Part shown: piece by piece, positions 62,552 through 64,000 of the stretch
Numbering within the stretch: position 1 is the stretch's first letter
Layout: each line of letters opens with the position of its first letter
Source: Erythrobacter ramosus
Lineage (GTDB): Bacteria > Pseudomonadota > Alphaproteobacteria > Sphingomonadales > Sphingomonadaceae
Reading direction: 5' to 3'
Assembly: GCF_009828055.1 (NCBI RefSeq)
Contig: NZ_WTYB01000003.1
Location: forward strand, 89,642-153,641
DNA: 64,000 nt
Notes under the pieces: generated by a model
What the model saw: only the letters and a program-made list of their open reading frames with translations
Told to the model about the DNA's origin: nothing
Databases searched by the model: none
Program-made: the position numbers and the translations under genes

Positions 62552-64000
62552 ATGCAACGCTTCCATAAGGCATCGCTGCTCGCCGGGACGATCATGGCTG
62601 GCGCCGTGTTCGCCACTCCGGCCTACGCCCAGACCGAGACTGTTTCGGGTTCGGCTGAAGAAACGACTGAAACAACCTCCATTCTCGTAACCGGTTCGCG
62701 CATTCAGCGCAGCGACCTGAACTCGACGAGCCCGGTTACCGTTGTCTCGTCCGAAGAATTCCGGCTGACGGGCGCGGTCAACGTTGAGCAGGTGCTCAAC
62801 ACCCTGCCGCAGGTCCTCCCTGGCGTTACCGGCTTCTCGAACAACCCGGGCAACGGCGCGGTTACGCTCAACATGCGCAACCTCGGCGCCACCCGCACCC
62901 TGGTGCTGGTCAACGGCCGCCGCTGGATGTTCTACGATACCAACCAGATCGTCGACCTCAACACCATCCCGCAGTTCCTGCTGGGCGGCGTGGAACTTTC
63001 GACCGGCGGCGGCTCGGCCGTTTACGGGTCGGACGCGATCGCCGGTGTCGTCAACTTCAACCTGCGCGACATCGAAGGGCTTGAAGTGGGCGGCAGCTAC
63101 TCGCTGACCGGCCGCGGCGATGCGGCGCGCTACCAGTTCAACGCCGCGATCGGCTCGGCGTTTGACGATGGCCGCGGTGCGGTGACCATGTTCGCCAACT
63201 ACACCCGTCGTGATCCCGTGTTCCAAGATGCGCGCGTCTTCTCCGAACGTGCGGCTGGCGACGGCTGCATCGTGCCCGGCAGTACCGGACGCGGTGACAT
63301 CGGCACCCCGTTCCCAAGTGGTATCGCTGTGGGTACCTGTATCGCCCGTGGCGGTGAACTTGGCTTCGTGCCGCAGGGCTCGGCGACCACGCCGACCGGC
63401 ACCTTCAACGCTGGCCCGACGGGTGCCCAGTCGACCTACATCTTCAATCCCACTGGCGGCGGTTCGCGTCTGTTCCAGGATCCGGGCGATCTCTTCAACT
63501 TCGCGCCCGACAACTACCTGCAGCTTCCGCAGGAACGTTACCTGATCGGCGCCTATGGCCACTACGAGTTCACCGACGGCATCGAAGCCTATTCGGAACT
63601 CTCGTTCGTGCGCAACGACGTCGCGACCGAACTGGCACCGACCCCGGCGGGCGTTTCGGCCCCGCTGTTCGTCAATAGCCCGTTCTTCAACGACCAGACC
63701 CGTGCGCTGCTTAACCAGAACCCGGCCGACGCGACCCGCGGTGCGCTCTACCGCAACACTCAGGTGAACTTCCGCTTCCAGGACATTGGTTCGCGTAACT
63801 CGGACTTCAACCGTGAAGCCTTCCGCGTGCTCGGCGGTGTTCGCGGCGGGATCACCGACAACATCAACTTCGATGCGTACTATTCGTACTCGCGCACGAC
63901 CAACACCAATATCCAGCAGGGCAACATCGCGCGCAGCCGTTTCATCAACGCGCTGACAACCGAGTTCGTGCCGGGCAGCACCACCCAGTTGCGCTGCGCA
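62552..64000 (+). CDS. TonB-dependent receptor, N-terminal part (3' truncated by window)
   Basis: The 483 visible residues start at ATG 62552 behind G-G-G-G-A. A signal peptide (to A-Y-A-Q, about residue 27), a TonB-box-like S-I-L-V-T-G-S-R-I, and the plug (N-M-R-N-L-G-A-T-R-T-L-V-L-V-N-G-R-R, Y-G-S-D-A-I-A-G-V-V-N-F) and first barrel strands are present. The frame runs open to the last base, so the C-terminus lies outside. It is related to, but clearly different from, the receptor at 56007. The substrate is unknown. Confidence 0.93.
   Translation, partial: MQRFHKASLLAGTIMAGAVFATPAYAQTETVSGSAEETTETTSILVTGSRIQRSDLNSTSPVTVVSSEEFRLTGAVNVEQVLNTLPQVLPGVTGFSNNPGNGAVTLNMRNLGATRTLVLVNGRRWMFYDTNQIVDLNTIPQFLLGGVELSTGGGSAVYGSDAIAGVVNFNLRDIEGLEVGGSYSLTGRGDAARYQFNAAIGSAFDDGRGAVTMFANYTRRDPVFQDARVFSERAAGDGCIVPGSTGRGDIGTPFPSGIAVGTCIARGGELGFVPQGSATTPTGTFNAGPTGAQSTYIFNPTGGGSRLFQDPGDLFNFAPDNYLQLPQERYLIGAYGHYEFTDGIEAYSELSFVRNDVATELAPTPAGVSAPLFVNSPFFNDQTRALLNQNPADATRGALYRNTQVNFRFQDIGSRNSDFNREAFRVLGGVRGGITDNINFDAYYSYSRTTNTNIQQGNIARSRFINALTTEFVPGSTTQLRCA

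Overview
The window reads as chromosomal DNA of a high-GC Gram-negative alphaproteobacterium, most likely of the order Sphingomonadales (Erythrobacter/Porphyrobacter-like). This is an inference from the gene families: large TonB-dependent receptors, a DcaP-type porin, a FixK/FNR-controlled cbb3 oxidase operon, a CrbS/CrbR acetate switch, and families of GC-rich intergenic palindromes. I see no rRNA, tRNA, CRISPR, phage or insertion sequence. Most genes are tightly packed, and many overlap by 1-20 bases.

Layout. (1) 1-7123, plus strand: the 3' end of a secreted MBG-repeat exoprotein, a periplasmic TPR-CHAT (caspase-like) protein, a CHASE2-class III nucleotide cyclase and a FecR-like secreted protein. 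(2) 7307-16625, plus strand: a five-heme-motif cytochrome c, a lipoprotein with two GlcG/DUF336 domains, an outer-membrane beta-barrel and a 1373-residue decaheme cytochrome ending in an LVIVD propeller. (3) 16733-22872, minus strand, convergent with block 2: an 845-residue fusion (FAD oxidoreductase, two cNMP-binding domains, four [4Fe-4S] sites), a b-type membrane cytochrome, an FHA-TM-decaheme protein and a CpdA-like phosphodiesterase. A CcmI-like cytochrome c maturation protein is transcribed divergently from it. (4) 24588-25943: glutamate dehydrogenase. (5) 26065-35509, minus strand: one overlapping operon ccoN-O-Q-P-G-H-I-S, a small Cys/His protein and hemN. A FixK/FNR-like regulator and two FNR-type boxes precede it, one of them shared with ompW. 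(6) 37336-46561: an acetate locus with porin, acetyl-CoA synthetase, the CrbR response regulator, the CrbS symporter-kinase and an MHS transporter. (7) 46718-64000: small envelope proteins, an M16 peptidase, an Ntn-hydrolase acylase, ClpB, two TonB-dependent receptors (the second cut by the window end), an S9 peptidase and a membrane-anchored hypothetical protein.

The most unusual part is blocks 2 and 3 (7307-22981). Read together they could form a complete electron path: soluble flavin/Fe-S input in the cytoplasm, a b-type membrane cytochrome, a membrane-anchored periplasmic decaheme, further periplasmic hemes, and an outer-membrane barrel with its own decaheme partner. The input module carries two cyclic-nucleotide-binding domains. 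A nucleotide cyclase lies upstream and a cAMP-phosphodiesterase-like enzyme is the last gene of the same operon, so a second messenger may gate electron flow directly. None of these genes is a visible relative of the MtrCAB or PioAB systems. The function, the substrate and the direction of electron flow are inference only.
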